Origin: Dehalococcoidales bacterium
GTDB taxonomy: Bacteria > Chloroflexota > Dehalococcoidia > Dehalococcoidales > UBA2162
Length of the DNA: 7,658 nucleotides
NCBI GenBank assembly: GCA_016844285.1
Contig: JAENIS010000084.1
Location: 1-7,658 of the forward strand
Reading direction: 5' to 3'
The position numbers were made by a program, and so were the translations under genes. The notes under the pieces were generated by a model. The model ran no database searches and was not told the origin of the DNA. It saw only the letters and a list, made by a program, of their open reading frames with translations. Numbering within the stretch: position 1 is the first letter of the stretch; each line of letters opens with the position of its first letter. This document shows, in pieces, positions 6,184-7,658 of the stretch.

Positions 6184-7658
6184 AGAGCAAGCCAGGGAAC
6201 TGGCCAAACAACGGGAAGCCGAAAAGGCCCTGGCGGAAAGCAACCTTAAAGATATTGGCCAGGAGCTTGCCCTGAAGCCAGCCTACGAAGCTGAGCTTGA
6301 AGAAGCACAACATGAACTAGCCAACATTGAAAAGATGACCGGCGAGCAGGAAGCCAGGCTCAACGAACTGCGGCAGAAAAGGGCGCAACTAACCAACAAG
6401 CAGCAACAACTGGTCCAACTGGAGGAACATATCGGCGAAACCACCCGGGCACGACAACACTGGGATGAGCAGGCCAAACAGCACCACTGGCGCATCAAAG
6501 AGTACGAGGAGCTAAACACCCAGCGAGCTACTATTGAGGAAAATTACACTCAGCTTATTTTAGCCCAGAAAATAAGCGAGGAACTCAACCAAACATTGCG
6601 ATTATTCACCACCTTAAATGAGCACAAGTACCAGCTAGAAATGGCCGTCGTCCAGGCCAGTCAATCCTGGCTCAAAGAGCATGCCCTCACGGAAAACAAA
6701 ATCAGTGAGTCGGAAGCCACCTGGCAAAAACTACCCCGGTTGAAAAGTGAGCTACAGCAGGTACAGGCTGAGCTAAGCCGGCTGACCCAGGAAGAGGAAA
6801 CCCTGTCCCAGCAAAGACAGGCAAGGCAGGAGCTAACCACCAGTATCAGCCATCTGGCAGCAGGTAAGACCCGGCGGGAAGAAGAGATAAAGGAGATAGA
6901 TGAAAAGCTCAACCTCCTGCTAAGCGAGGAGGGTGTCAAATGCCCCCTCTGCGAGACCGAGCTGGGTGCAGGCGAGCTAAAGCTCATTGAGACCAAATAC
7001 ACCACCGAGAGACAGGGCAAATCTGATTCCCTGGCGTCAATTCAACAGCAACTGGGGGCGAAAAAGATAGAGCTAATCTCACTTGAAACAGAAATATCCC
7101 GTGGCGAAACCAGGCTCAACCAGGCTCGAACCGCGGCACAAAGCAAAGCTATCCTTCTCAACCATGGCATTGCCGAAGCTGAAAAGGCAAGCCGGCAACT
7201 GGAGGAGTCCAGGATAAGACTCGCTGAAATCGAAGAGCGCCTGGCCAAAAAAGATTTTGCCACTGGCGAGCAGGAAGCACTGCACCGGCTTAAAGAGGAG
7301 ATGGCCAAACTCGACTACGACTCCCGGCAACACGAAGAGCTACGCCTTCGTTTGAGCCAGCTACAGCTATACGAGCTACCAAAACGGAGGCTAGAAGAGG
7401 CGGACAGGCTCATTGAACGGGAAAGGGAGGCTTTATCCCGGGCAGAGCAAGCGGCGGGAGAACTGCATCATCGCCTTGAGACAGATGAGCTCAAAAAGCG
7501 GGGGATAACTACCGAACTAAGCTTATTACCCCGGGTTGCCCAGGAGCTGGCCCAGGTTGAGGATGAATACCGCAGGCTGACTTCACAGCAAAAGCAAGCC
7601 CAGGAAAGAGTGGGCAATGCCAGGGGAAAACTGGAGCGGTGTGCTCAACTGGAGATAA
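6164..7658 (+). pseudogene. sbcC: SbcC/Rad50-like protein, coiled-coil and zinc-hook part (shifted frame, open to right edge)
   Basis: From 6164 a second frame stays open for 498 codons to the window edge with no in-frame stop, continuing the protein begun at 5698. It has no start codon of its own near the break; the first in-frame ATG is at 6335. It begins SRYDELEEQARELAKQREAE and is almost entirely charged, Glu/Gln/Lys/Leu-rich heptad sequence, typical of the long antiparallel coiled coil. Near residue 260 it carries KCPLCETELG (cysteine codons 6941-6943 and 6950-6952), the CxxC zinc hook through which two SbcC/Rad50 molecules dimerise. The returning coiled-coil arm follows. The C-terminal ABC signature and Walker B are not in the window. 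Absence of stops over about 1.5 kb indicates a very recent lesion or a sequence error rather than old decay. Confidence 0.85.

Noticed and set aside
6283..7308. Minus-strand Ser/Cys/Leu-rich frames opposite the coiled-coil region
   Set aside because: They are antisense shadows of Glu/Gln/Lys/Leu-rich heptads; the Ser/Cys richness follows directly from that codon use.

Overview
The window is a 7.7 kb stretch of a mid-GC bacterial chromosome with conserved housekeeping genes in two divergent blocks. The minus-strand block reads, in transcription order, ligA (NAD+-dependent DNA ligase), a small GIY-YIG nuclease-fold gene, pth (peptidyl-tRNA hydrolase) and mtnA (methylthioribose-1-phosphate isomerase, cut off by the left window edge). 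The plus-strand block has a DUF1015-family gene followed by an SbcC/Rad50-type ATPase gene that is frame-broken near position 6160 and runs off the right edge. A 182-bp gap (3967-4148) separates the blocks and must hold the outward-facing promoters. TTG or GTG starts (mtnA, the DUF1015 gene, sbcC) and hairpin-rich intergenic repeats resemble Chloroflexota, particularly Dehalococcoidia-like lineages. That placement is a guess from general appearance, not from a search.

Region by region: 1-821 is mtnA (partial). 815-892 is a compact two-hairpin repeat whose end supplies the mtnA start region. 897-1478 is pth. 1551-1899 is a 349-bp unit made of a GIY-YIG gene bounded by 26-nt inverted repeats, each a perfect 8-bp hairpin. 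1915-3966 is ligA. 4149-5459 is the DUF1015 gene. 5460-5697 is non-coding and largely filled by a second, longer member of the hairpin-repeat family seen before mtnA. 5698-7658 is sbcC, in two frames.

Functionally, ligA and sbcC are DNA replication/repair genes, pth rescues stalled translation, mtnA belongs to methionine salvage, and the DUF1015 protein is uncharacterised. No shared pathway is evident beyond the likely co-transcription of ligA, the GIY-YIG gene, pth and mtnA.

The most interesting item is the GIY-YIG unit. Its gene almost exactly fills the space between two inverted hairpins whose stems differ by compensatory base changes, and which carry GNRA loops when each is read in the same repeat orientation. 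This looks like a small nuclease-associated repeat cassette inserted into the ligA-pth operon. The second point is the repeat family before mtnA and sbcC, and the third is the lesion in sbcC.
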